Assembly: GCA_964452355.1 (NCBI GenBank)
Contig: CAYVKV010000002.1
Span: 1-64,000, forward strand
Length of the DNA: 64,000 nt
Origin: UBA1450 sp964452355
GTDB lineage: Bacteria; Patescibacteriota; Microgenomatia; UBA1406; GWC2-37-13
Reading direction: 5' to 3'
Shown here: positions 25,510-33,236 of the stretch, piece by piece
Layout of the letters: the number at the start of each line of letters is the position of its first letter
Numbering within the stretch: position 1 is the first letter of the stretch
Program-made: the position numbers and the translations under genes
Notes under the pieces: model-generated
Told to the model about the DNA's origin: nothing
Database searches by the model: none
What the model saw: the letters and a program-made list of their open reading frames with translations, nothing else

Positions 25510-26760
25510 ATGCTCCATCATTTTCAACCTGAAACAGGGAGATTTTTTCAGTTTCGAAAAGAAATACTCAGATATATCTTCTTATCAATTACTGCCGTTT
25601 TGATCGCAATCATATTTTTTACAGTAAACTCCTATTCAAAAGAGGTGTTTGATGAAAAAACGCCTATCGTGATTACTGATGACTTTTCAATTTCCACCTC
25701 TGAACTTAACAATGCTCAAGATCAACTTATTGTGGGATTTTTACCCTCATGGTCAATTGCACAAAACGCTCAAGTACATCCGGAGTATCTCGATCAAATC
25801 ATATATTTTGGCTTGGGAATCTCAGATACCGGAGAAATCATGAAATTTAATGATGAAAATATTGCATTAATAGAATGGACCTATTTTCTTTCTGAATCAT
25901 TTTCAAAACTGAAAACTGAAGCCAAAAAAACCAATACTCACATTCTTATCGCGATAAAAAATTTTGACAATGAATCCATCGATACCCTTATTAGTTCTGA
26001 GTCAAATAGAAAACGCGCGATACGAAATATTACCGCTCTTGTCAACGAATATGAGCTTGACGGCGTCAATATTGATTTTGAATACTTTACTCGATCAGAT
26101 TTTCCTACGATGAAATATTACAATCTATTTTTGACCGATCTATCTATTGAGCTGAAAAAACAAAATCCTCATGCGGTACTTTCTGTTGATATAAATGCAT
26201 CTGCAGTCTATCGAGACAATGCGTACGATATCGTGAAAATTGGAGACGTCGTGGATCATATTATTGTAATGGGGTATGACTATCACGTACCAAGTTCTTC
26301 ATATGCTGGTCCCGTATCGCCGATTAATGCTCAGGGGGACAAGCCAAATTTGACAAAAACCATTGCATCTCTCAAAGGAAGGATCGATCCAAAAAAAGTG
26401 ATTTTAGCACTCCCTCTTTATGGATATGAATGGCAAACCTATTCAAAAGAAATAGGAAGTCGAGTAATACCCCAGACGGGAGCCCTTGCGTCATACAAAC
26501 GGGTCAGAGAGCTGATCGAAGCACGTGACGATCTTTCAATCTCCTACGACAAACTTTCTCAATCACCCCGCATCGTATATACGCAAAATGGACTGATCAA
26601 ACAAATATATTATGAAGATGAAAAATCACTTGCAACCAAATTTGAGTTCATTCCAGAGCATGAACTTGGTGGATTTGGTTTATGGGCACTGGGATATGAA
26701 GGAAATTATATTGAACCATGGAATCTCATAAAAGAACAGATGATTAATGCGAAGAAATAG
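25510..26760 (+). CDS. membrane-anchored glycoside hydrolase family 18 protein
   Basis: The 416 residues have an N-terminal membrane anchor (about 23-40) and one GH18 barrel. The signature LDGVNIDFEYF at 183-193 carries the catalytic Glu191; VIVMGYDYH, LALPLYGYEW and GLWALGYEG follow as in YaaH-like enzymes. GH18 cleaves beta-1,4 N-acetylglucosamine bonds in chitin or peptidoglycan; wall turnover is the more likely job here. Its last 17 nt overlap the gene on the other strand. Start is supported by TATAAT 5 nt upstream. Confidence 0.9.
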   Translation: MLHHFQPETGRFFQFRKEILRYIFLSITAVLIAIIFFTVNSYSKEVFDEKTPIVITDDFSISTSELNNAQDQLIVGFLPSWSIAQNAQVHPEYLDQIIYFGLGISDTGEIMKFNDENIALIEWTYFLSESFSKLKTEAKKTNTHILIAIKNFDNESIDTLISSESNRKRAIRNITALVNEYELDGVNIDFEYFTRSDFPTMKYYNLFLTDLSIELKKQNPHAVLSVDINASAVYRDNAYDIVKIGDVVDHIIVMGYDYHVPSSSYAGPVSPINAQGDKPNLTKTIASLKGRIDPKKVILALPLYGYEWQTYSKEIGSRVIPQTGALASYKRVRELIEARDDLSISYDKLSQSPRIVYTQNGLIKQIYYEDEKSLATKFEFIPEHELGGFGLWALGYEGNYIEPWNLIKEQMINAKK

Positions 26761-27400
26761 TATTTTTATATCGGTACCCTTCAATATCAAAAAGAAATAA
26801 TGTATTTGGAATCGGGTCTTCTTGACCGGAGCCCATGACTTGCATCGTTGTCAAATCGTTCGGAACTATATTATGTTTATAAAAAAGACTTTGAAGACGA
26901 CCAGTTATTGAATGAATACTCCTCATAGTAAATCGATTACTGTTTGGATTACGGGATTTAACGTGCGTGTCAGCATGCACAAAAGGATATATCATATATT
27001 TTCTTCGTTCTTCCCTATTTATAACCCCTATAAGTGGCTCGATAACCAATAATTGATCAAAGCCTTCGCTAAGAGCAATTTGCTGTCCATCTGGTGACTG
27101 TGTAAGTTGTCGAATCAGGGGAACAAAAGCAAATTCCCTTAATATACTTCGATAGCTCAACAAATCATGTCGCTTCATTTTTATAAAAAGATTTGGATTA
27201 TCCACGTTATCTACACGAGCATTCCACGGAAGATATTCAAGCACATTGCTCTGAAGCCAATCAAAGGGAATCCCGTCTTTGACCGCATTATATGCATAAT
27301 CTCTTAAGGATGGATTTGAATGAATAGTGTTTACCACCACATCATAAGGGAGCCTATGTATTAGCTCATAAGGCCTATGTGACTTAAAAGTTTGTTCCAT
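26744..27400 (-). CDS. unrecognised 218-residue protein
   Basis: I cannot place this protein. It is soluble, mostly helical, with many Arg/His residues (RPYELIHRLPYDVVV, NREERRKYMIYPFVH) and no obvious active-site motif. The ATG at 27400 is chosen over an in-frame upstream codon because TATAAT copies lie just before it. The 3' end overlaps the GH18 gene tail-to-tail by 17 nt. The opposing gene upstream is tRNA-Thr. Confidence 0.6.
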   Translation of the reverse strand: MEQTFKSHRPYELIHRLPYDVVVNTIHSNPSLRDYAYNAVKDGIPFDWLQSNVLEYLPWNARVDNVDNPNLFIKMKRHDLLSYRSILREFAFVPLIRQLTQSPDGQQIALSEGFDQLLVIEPLIGVINREERRKYMIYPFVHADTHVKSRNPNSNRFTMRSIHSITGRLQSLFYKHNIVPNDLTTMQVMGSGQEDPIPNTLFLFDIEGYRYKNTISSH

Positions 27401-27456
27401 ATTATTATAGGTTATTATATCAAATGGTCCCTTCCTATTCAAAAGAAGTTCTTTGT

Positions 27457-27462
27457 TATAAT
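27457..27462 (+). promoter_or_regulatory. -10 box of tRNA-Thr / Ig-like gene unit
   Basis: TATAAT lies 12 nt before tRNA-Thr. There is no room for another promoter before the downstream gene. Confidence 0.5.
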
Positions 27463-27474
27463 GTATTAATAATT

Positions 27475-27547
27475 GCCGATATAGCTCAGTTGGTAGAGCA
27501 GTCCCTTCGTAAGGGAAAGGTCGGAGGTTCGACTCCTCTTATCGGCT
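27475..27547 (+). tRNA. tRNA-Thr (anticodon CGT)
   Basis: The acceptor GCCGATA pairs with TATCGGC, the D-arm has AGCTCAGTTGGTAGAGC, the anticodon loop TTCGTAA gives CGT and the T-arm has GGTTCGACTCC. No CCA is encoded. The next gene starts only 3 nt after its 3' end. Confidence 0.95.
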
Positions 27548-27550
27548 CAT

Positions 27551-28264
27551 ATGTCACATCTTTATCAGCACAGAAACAAACAAAACAACAATAAAATTGT
27601 CATCTTGATTTCGATGACTGTTCTGCTCATATCCGTGATCATATTTATAGGTTTTGATAGTCTCATAAACTCTGCGATCATCTTCACGAATTTGTTTCGA
27701 TCAGATCAAACTACAAATAGGAGAGAATCAGCTGAGGCATTTTATGGATTAGTTTCCATCGACCCGCCTTCTGTAGCTACAAACTCTGCGTCAATCATCA
27801 TTTCCGGACAGGCATCTGGCTTTGATTCCGTCGATTATTACCTCAATAATGTGAAATCTGAAACAACAACTCTTGATCAAGAAACGGGATTTTCGCAAGA
27901 AATTGGAGATCTCATAGTTGGAGAGAATATGGTTTATGTGGTCGCACGAACAAAAGATGGGAAAAATTCTAAAAAAACAGATACCTTTTCCATTCTCTAC
28001 AAACGAGATGCGCCAACGCTCCAGATTGACCAACCCAAAAATGAAGAAACGGTAGATTCTCAAGACATACCAATCAGTGGGAAAACCGATCGAAATACCA
28101 CCGTTCATCTGAATAGTTCCCCGATTGTTGTTGATTTGAAAGGTGAATTCGTCACTTCGGTAAAGCTTAAAGAGGGAAGCAATACTCTCAATTTTAAAGC
28201 AACAGATGTTGCTGGCAATACAACAGAAACATCTATTCAGGTGACCTATCGGCGTGATGAATGA
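27551..28264 (+). CDS. membrane-anchored protein with Ig-like domains
   Basis: The 237 residues have a membrane helix near 17-38 and two Ig-like beta-sandwich repeats (about 75-150 and 155-235), marked by TVDSQDIPISGKTDRNTTVHLN and KLKEGSNTLNFKATDVAGNTTETSIQVTY. This pattern is common in bacterial surface proteins. The ATG is 3 nt after tRNA-Thr, so processing of the tRNA would leave a leaderless message. Its stop overlaps the opposing glycan polymerase gene by 19 nt. Confidence 0.85.
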   Translation: MSHLYQHRNKQNNNKIVILISMTVLLISVIIFIGFDSLINSAIIFTNLFRSDQTTNRRESAEAFYGLVSIDPPSVATNSASIIISGQASGFDSVDYYLNNVKSETTTLDQETGFSQEIGDLIVGENMVYVVARTKDGKNSKKTDTFSILYKRDAPTLQIDQPKNEETVDSQDIPISGKTDRNTTVHLNSSPIVVDLKGEFVTSVKLKEGSNTLNFKATDVAGNTTETSIQVTYRRDE

Positions 28265-29409
28265 TCATCTGCAACAAACAGAGCGCCAAGAAAAAAGAGG
28301 ATAAACGGGTGAAGAAGCACATTGTCAAACAAAGAAATAATACTCAAAAAAACGACACACATCAAGAAATACGTATTTTTACGAGAAAGGACAAAGAGAA
28401 TATAACTAAATAGTGCAAGTCCCCCCACACCCCCCGTGACCAGAATGATCATAAAACTTGAATGAAATGAGGCGATACCATGTGATGGATTATAATCTTC
28501 GACAAACACTTCATCGATGTATTTTTCTTTTTCAAATCGAATATGGTTGTATCCAATCCCAAAAATCGGATTTTTTTGCCAGATCTCAAACCCTTTACCA
28601 TAATCTTCAAGTCTTGCGGTAATCGAAGTCGTTCTCATTAGGTTAATACTTTCTGTCTGCGCTTTTGGAATAAGCAATATGAGAATAATGATTGTTACTA
28701 TCATGACCACTGCCATCTTATATCGTTTTAATGAAATACCAAACAAAAGAATTACAGAAAGAATTGCAAGAAATGCCCCACGAGAATAGGTTAATACAAT
28801 TAAAATAAATGTAATAACCAGAAGTGCGATCAAAAGATACTGCCGTTTTGCCTTTTGAGCTTGATAAACCAGATACCATCCACTCAAAAAAAACATTCCC
28901 GCTGCAATGGGCGGATCAAGAAATACGCCGACCAGTCGAGATATATGAGGATCCCAACCCAGATACGCAATGTTTCCAATATCAGGATAGAGAAAAAATT
29001 GAAGAATTGATACCAAAAGTATTAACCCGGAAGTCATGATAAGGGGAACAACCAGTTTCAATTTGGTCGATGAAACATGATGAAAGAGATAGACAATATA
29101 GACGCCATACATGGTAAGGCGCATTGCATACAAACTGGCAATTATATTTTCATTTAAAGAATAGAAAAACAAGGAAATGACAAAACTTACCCCCATCCAG
29201 AGAAGAAAAAGAGATAGCGGCAACTTCTTTTCAATATTTTTGAATGGTTGTCGTTTGTATTTGAATATGAAGATAATGGTCGTGAGGGTAATGAAAAGCT
29301 CGTACAGATAGAAATAAATCGGCTGATCAGGAATATGAATACGTCCAAGCTGTCCAAAAATAAAGAAGAAAAATGTCGAGTAAATGAGGATTTTTAAAAA
29401 TCGGTTCAT
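28246..29409 (-). CDS. O-antigen ligase/polymerase-like membrane protein
   Basis: The 387-residue protein is a multi-span membrane protein (about 10-12 helices) with the Wzy/WaaL-type region: a long loop with FEIWQKNPIFGIGYNHIRF and a downstream NPSHGIASFHSSFMIILVTGGVGGLALF containing the conserved histidine. It would join glycan units or ligate them to an acceptor. The ATG at 29409 overlaps the glycosyltransferase stop (ATGA), so the two are coupled; the longer frame upstream is rejected. Confidence 0.82.
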   Translation of the reverse strand: MNRFLKILIYSTFFFFIFGQLGRIHIPDQPIYFYLYELFITLTTIIFIFKYKRQPFKNIEKKLPLSLFLLWMGVSFVISLFFYSLNENIIASLYAMRLTMYGVYIVYLFHHVSSTKLKLVVPLIMTSGLILLVSILQFFLYPDIGNIAYLGWDPHISRLVGVFLDPPIAAGMFFLSGWYLVYQAQKAKRQYLLIALLVITFILIVLTYSRGAFLAILSVILLFGISLKRYKMAVVMIVTIIILILLIPKAQTESINLMRTTSITARLEDYGKGFEIWQKNPIFGIGYNHIRFEKEKYIDEVFVEDYNPSHGIASFHSSFMIILVTGGVGGLALFSYILFVLSRKNTYFLMCVVFLSIISLFDNVLLHPFILFFLGALFVADDHSSRR

Positions 29410-30149
29410 AACTTCATGATAAACAATTTTGAACGTACAAGAAATGAATGAAAACTCATAAGAAATGAGTATACCAATCCGGAAACACCATCCAAAAATC
29501 CCCATTGGATGAAATAGGTGTAAAAGAACTTTATGGGAGGAACACAGATAATCTCGGAAATTGTTGAAGTTTTTCCCTGAGAGAACAACTCACCCGCACG
29601 ACGAGAACTATAATCGTTGACATCAGAGATAAACTTTTTAAGCGACGGATGAGGATAGTGTTCCAGATACCCATCAAGTGTACCGATTTTTTTATTTGTC
29701 CGAAAGACTTCATGCACAGCGCCAGTCCAATGGCCGGATTCTTTCTGGACCAAGCGAATAAAACCCTTTGCATAGGCACTTTTCACTTCTCCAAAACGAA
29801 GGATTCTCCCCCCCCAATGGTCACGTCGTTTAATGTAGTAACTTGCATAGGTATTGTTTTGAATTTTCAGTAGTATCTCATTTTTTAAATTACCCGAAAG
29901 CCGCTCGTCTGCATCGATAAATAAAACCCAATTACTTTTTGCTACCGTAAGTCCCCTATTTCGAAGCTCAGAAAAGTCACATTTTTCTGACATTTCAATA
30001 ACGAGAGCTCCACGTTGCTTGGCAATTTTAACCGTTTTATCTGTAGAGCCATTATCAATCACGACAACTTCGCTTGAAAATGATACAGTTTCAATACATG
30101 CGGCAAGCGTTTTTTCTTCATTTTTGGTGAGTATTACGGTAGAAATCAT
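29406..30149 (-). CDS. glycosyltransferase family 2
   Basis: The 247 residues have the GT-A fold of family 2: VILTKNEEKTLAACIE near the start, VVVIDNGSTDKT, then the metal-binding FIDADER motif near 90, and TGAVHEVF. It resembles lipopolysaccharide core/WaaE-type transferases. A C-terminal hydrophobic tail (FFYTYFIQWGFLDGV) suggests membrane association. The ATG at 30149 is preferred because the longer frame runs through tRNA-Val. It is coupled to the glycan ligase downstream and lies 22 nt after tRNA-Val. Confidence 0.87.
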   Translation of the reverse strand: MISTVILTKNEEKTLAACIETVSFSSEVVVIDNGSTDKTVKIAKQRGALVIEMSEKCDFSELRNRGLTVAKSNWVLFIDADERLSGNLKNEILLKIQNNTYASYYIKRRDHWGGRILRFGEVKSAYAKGFIRLVQKESGHWTGAVHEVFRTNKKIGTLDGYLEHYPHPSLKKFISDVNDYSSRRAGELFSQGKTSTISEIICVPPIKFFYTYFIQWGFLDGVSGLVYSFLMSFHSFLVRSKLFIMKL

Positions 30150-30171
30150 GTGAGAAGGAAATAAAATGCTG

Positions 30172-30245
30172 TGGCCGCTAGAGGACTTGAACCTCTGACC
30201 TCTCGAATGTGAATCGAACGCTCTAGCCAACTGAGCTAAGCGGCC
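30172..30245 (-). tRNA. tRNA-Val (anticodon CAC)
   Basis: On the minus strand the acceptor GGCCGCT pairs with AGCGGCC, the anticodon loop TTCACAT gives CAC, and the T-arm has GGTTCAAGTCC. The discriminator is A and no CCA is encoded. It precedes the glycosyltransferase gene by 22 nt. Confidence 0.93.
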
Positions 30246-30253
30246 TACCTACC

Positions 30254-30259
30254 ATTATA
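30254..30259 (-). promoter_or_regulatory. -10 box of tRNA-Val unit
   Basis: TATAAT on the minus strand lies 8 nt before tRNA-Val. It probably also serves the glycosyltransferase and glycan ligase genes. Confidence 0.5.
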
Positions 30260-30274
30260 TCATCCCATACCCTG

Positions 30275-30303
30275 TTGTTTTTATACTCAATATTCTTTAC
30301 AAT
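30275..30303 (+). promoter_or_regulatory. signal peptidase promoter
   Basis: TTGTTT (30275-30280), 17 nt, TACAAT (30298-30303), then 6 nt to the ATG at 30310. Confidence 0.6.
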
Positions 30304-30309
30304 GGGAGA

Positions 30310-30912
30310 ATGGGAATAGTCAAAGCATTCATCGCTTTTATAATGGAAATCATGGAAACGGTCGTATTTGTTGGGTCACTTTTTATCGTTGTATACCTGT
30401 TTATTCTCCAGCCCAACCAAATAAAAGGCGCTTCAATGGAACCGACCTTCTACAATGGGAATTATATTTTTACCAGTAAAATTACCTATAAAATGCGCCA
30501 ACCCCATCGCGGAGATGTTGTTGTATTTCATTCTCCCAAAAATCGTGATATTGAATTTATTAAACGAGTGATTGGCTTACCGGGTGATACGATTCTTATA
30601 GAAAACAATGAAATATATGTAAATGACGTATTGATACCTGAAAAATATATTGCCGCAAAAACAACGCTCGTTCCGGGAAGCTTTGCACAAAATGGTACTC
30701 CAATACAAGTACCTGAAGGACAATATTTCGTGATGGGAGACAATAGACCACGATCATCTGATTCAAGAGAATTTGGCACGATCCCAATGAATTCGATAGT
30801 CGGATATGTGTTCTACAGATACTTCCCGACAGACAAAATTGGCCCAATCAAGAACCCCTATGATGAAAATGGAAACCTGAGAGCTTATTCAATACCATTT
30901 CTCAGAGCTTAG
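30310..30912 (+). CDS. lepB: signal peptidase I
   Basis: This enzyme removes signal peptides after export. The 200 residues have one N-terminal membrane helix (about 15-34), the nucleophile Ser42 in GASMEPT, the general base Lys85 in EFIKRVIGLPGD, and the conserved MGDNRPRSSDSREFG near 145-159. It is the short, single-helix type common outside Proteobacteria. It would process the exported envelope proteins encoded nearby. Convergent with the ParB-like gene, 3 nt apart. Confidence 0.96.
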   Translation: MGIVKAFIAFIMEIMETVVFVGSLFIVVYLFILQPNQIKGASMEPTFYNGNYIFTSKITYKMRQPHRGDVVVFHSPKNRDIEFIKRVIGLPGDTILIENNEIYVNDVLIPEKYIAAKTTLVPGSFAQNGTPIQVPEGQYFVMGDNRPRSSDSREFGTIPMNSIVGYVFYRYFPTDKIGPIKNPYDENGNLRAYSIPFLRA

Positions 30913-30915
30913 AAA

Positions 30916-31494
30916 CTAGTCGAGAACTTCAAGCGTGTGACCCTCGTCGACATCTTGTTCTAGGAGTGTGACTAATTTCTTGATAAATTGAGCAGTATCT
31001 TGTGTTTTTCCTCGTTTTTCAATAATTATTTTCCCTCGAACGCGTGATTGGTATATTCTTACTCGTGCCTCATGCTTTTCTTGAAGGTTATTTGAAATGT
31101 TCGCAAGCTCTTTTGGCGATATCAAATGATCATCTGAAGCGACATCAAATTTTAACTGACGAATCAGCATCTCCGTTTGCGGCGCGGTTAAATCTTTTTT
31201 AAGTATTTCCTCATAGGCTTCTTTCATTTGTGTTTCTGTTTGGAGACGAGACAATATCATGAGATGGGTTGTTGAGATTTGTCCGGAATAATATCCATCA
31301 GCTGCAAGTTGTGGGATTCGAAGTAAACGAATCATATGAGAGACATACGAAGGATGTTTCTTAAGAATTTCTGCAATTTTTTTTAATGGTACTTCTTTAT
31401 CAATGCGAAGGTGATGTATCAAACGAGCTTTGCGAAGAATATCTTGCTCTTGCCTCAGAAGTTCAAAAAGCTCTTCTGTTGATTTTGTATTCAT
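30916..31494 (-). CDS. ParB/KorB-type helix-turn-helix protein lacking the N-terminal domain
   Basis: The 192 residues start directly in a ParB-like DNA-binding region: LIHHLRIDKEVPLKKIAEILKKHPSYVSHMIRLLRIP (about 25-62) is the helix-turn-helix, followed by STTHLMILSRL. The N-terminal CTP-binding domain with the GERR motif, present in true ParB, is absent. So it can bind DNA but is unlikely to slide as a clamp. It follows rpmA by 9 nt and probably shares the rplU-rpmA transcript. A regulator or nucleoid role is possible. Confidence 0.7.
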   Translation of the reverse strand: MNTKSTEELFELLRQEQDILRKARLIHHLRIDKEVPLKKIAEILKKHPSYVSHMIRLLRIPQLAADGYYSGQISTTHLMILSRLQTETQMKEAYEEILKKDLTAPQTEMLIRQLKFDVASDDHLISPKELANISNNLQEKHEARVRIYQSRVRGKIIIEKRGKTQDTAQFIKKLVTLLEQDVDEGHTLEVLD

Positions 31495-31503
31495 TGATGA
31501 CTA

Positions 31504-31749
31504 CTATACCACTTTTACGTATTGTCTTCCAAGTTTTTTGAAGAACGCTACCGTTCCTGCCACTTTAGCATGCAGTGTATGATCACGACTGACATACACA
31601 TTAAGACCGGCTTTAATTCTGGTTCCTCGTTGTCTTAACAAAATATTACCTGCTTTTGCCACTTGACCTCCATGTAGCTTTACGCCAAGTCGTTTTGAGA
31701 CCGAGTCTCTATTTCCTTTTACCGCTCGTTGAGCTTTTGTATGTGCCAT
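31504..31749 (-). CDS. rpmA: 50S ribosomal protein L27
   Basis: The 81 residues show AHTKAQRAVKGNRDSVSKRLGVKLHGGQ, GNILLRQRGTRIKAG and DHTLHAKVAGTVAF, the full L27 pattern. The flexible N-terminus that reaches the peptidyl-transferase centre is present, and no cleavable extension like that in Firmicutes is seen. It follows rplU, the usual neighbour. Confidence 0.95.
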   Translation of the reverse strand: MAHTKAQRAVKGNRDSVSKRLGVKLHGGQVAKAGNILLRQRGTRIKAGLNVYVSRDHTLHAKVAGTVAFFKKLGRQYVKVV

Positions 31750-31786
31750 AATTGATCATGTGCTATTAGCAATAAGCTAAAAGCTT

Positions 31787-32092
31787 TTAAATACTGATGA
31801 TATTAATTTTCGTCAGATGCGGACGAAATCCCGTCACTTTTCGATAGCGAACTTTTGACTTATATTTTGCAACTCTTATTTTATCACCTTTCATGTTTTC
31901 TACTACTTTTCCTTTTCCCATCGTTTCAGCTTTTGGAATCTCAATTTCAGCAGATTCTTCATTAAAATACATCAAGATGGGGAGACTGATTTCTTCTCCT
32001 TCTACTTTGTTGACGTTTTCGACAATCAACTCATCACCATTTTTTGTAATGTATTGTTTTCCTTGGATTTCAATGACTGCGTGTGTATTCAT
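31787..32092 (-). CDS. rplU: 50S ribosomal protein L21
   Basis: The 101 residues match L21: AVIEIQGKQYITKNGDELIVENV at the start and VRYRKVTGFRPHLTKINI at the end, where GHRQ-type sequence is usual (here GFRPH). First gene of rplU-rpmA-ParB-like. A TATCAT box 6 nt before the ATG supports the start. Confidence 0.93.
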   Translation of the reverse strand: MNTHAVIEIQGKQYITKNGDELIVENVNKVEGEEISLPILMYFNEESAEIEIPKAETMGKGKVVENMKGDKIRVAKYKSKVRYRKVTGFRPHLTKINIISI

Positions 32093-32098
32093 GTGAAT

Positions 32099-32104
32099 AT
32101 GATA
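32099..32104 (-). promoter_or_regulatory. rplU -10 box
   Basis: TATCAT on the minus strand ends 6 nt before the rplU ATG. Confidence 0.4.
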
Positions 32105-32174
32105 TAAAAAATATACTCAAATTTCTATGAGCGTGAACAACTATTATACTGCATTCTGCGTCAACTGCAAGAGT

Positions 32175-33218
32175 TTACGGAATCAATGCAAGACCGATCA
32201 TAAAAGTAATCAATGAAGATCCTCCATAAGTAATAAATGGCAGCGTAATGCCCGCTACGGGAAGGATTCCAAGATTCATACCGATATTTACCGATGTTTG
32301 TACGATAATAATTGTTGCAAAGCCGAGAATATAGAAAAAACGATACCGTTCATCAACGTCATTACTATACATACACGTTGCCATTCGATAAAATAACAAA
32401 AAGAAAAAGATGCTATACAACAAGATCACGAGCGCACCTCCGACAAATCCAAACTGCTCAACAAGGGATGAATACGCAAAATCAGTATGAAATTCTGGCA
32501 AGAAGTTGAGCTGCGATTGTTTGCCCATTCCAAGACCATTCCCCAATAATGTCCCCGATCCTATCGCAATCTTGGCTTGAATCATATTGTATGATGAACC
32601 CGAAATATCTGACGATGGATTGATAAAACTAATAATTCGACTCTGTTGATAATCATGCATACTAAACCATACAATCGGAAGAAGCGCTACGATGAGTAAA
32701 ATAAATCCTACAATTTGTTTTTTTGGAACAGTGGACATCAGCGTCATCATAAAAAACGCCGCAAGAATCATAAGGGAACTTCCCAAATCAGGTTGTCGGA
32801 ATATGAGTAAAAAGGGGATGATGGTAAAGAAAAGAACTTTATAAAACAATCTTGAATTGTCTATCGGAGTTTTGACGGTGGAAAAAATTCGCGCTAAAAA
32901 TACGACAAAAAATACTTTGAAAATTTCAGACGTTTGAAGTTGAAAAAAGTAGAAATCTATCCATCGTTTTGATCCTTTTACTTCAGATCCAACAAAATAG
33001 GTAAGGATGAGCAGCACAACAAATATCCAGTAAAACACCGTGGCATTTTGTCGAAAAAAATGCTTATTTACCTGAAGATATCTGATTGCAATAAAAAATA
33101 GGAGTCCGATTCCAAAAAACATGAGATATGACGACACGAGATCAGTTCGAACACCAATAAGATTGAGGAGTCCAAATAAATAGAGCAAAACAATCGGAAT
33201 GTAGTAGGTATTTGGCAT
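32175..33218 (-). CDS. rodA: RodA-type SEDS peptidoglycan polymerase
   Basis: This is a glycan-strand polymerase of the SEDS family used in wall elongation. The 347 residues have about ten membrane helices. Signatures are KGSKRWIDFYFFQLQTSEIFKVFFVVFLA near 80-108, QPDLGSSLMILAAFF near 142, and GTLLGNGLGMGKQSQLNFLPEFHTDFAYSSLVEQFGFVGG near 220-258, ending LPFITYGGSSL. A second SEDS protein at 41141 lies in the division cluster, so this one is assigned to elongation. It follows ileS. Confidence 0.87.
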   Translation of the reverse strand: MPNTYYIPIVLLYLFGLLNLIGVRTDLVSSYLMFFGIGLLFFIAIRYLQVNKHFFRQNATVFYWIFVVLLILTYFVGSEVKGSKRWIDFYFFQLQTSEIFKVFFVVFLARIFSTVKTPIDNSRLFYKVLFFTIIPFLLIFRQPDLGSSLMILAAFFMMTLMSTVPKKQIVGFILLIVALLPIVWFSMHDYQQSRIISFINPSSDISGSSYNMIQAKIAIGSGTLLGNGLGMGKQSQLNFLPEFHTDFAYSSLVEQFGFVGGALVILLYSIFFFLLFYRMATCMYSNDVDERYRFFYILGFATIIIVQTSVNIGMNLGILPVAGITLPFITYGGSSLITFMIGLALIP

Positions 33219-33236
33219 AGCTAAAGAATTGACTCG

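Noticed and set aside
30150..30230. Longer glycosyltransferase start upstream
   Set aside because: The extension is translated from the tRNA-Val gene; the ATG at 30149 begins the conserved fold.
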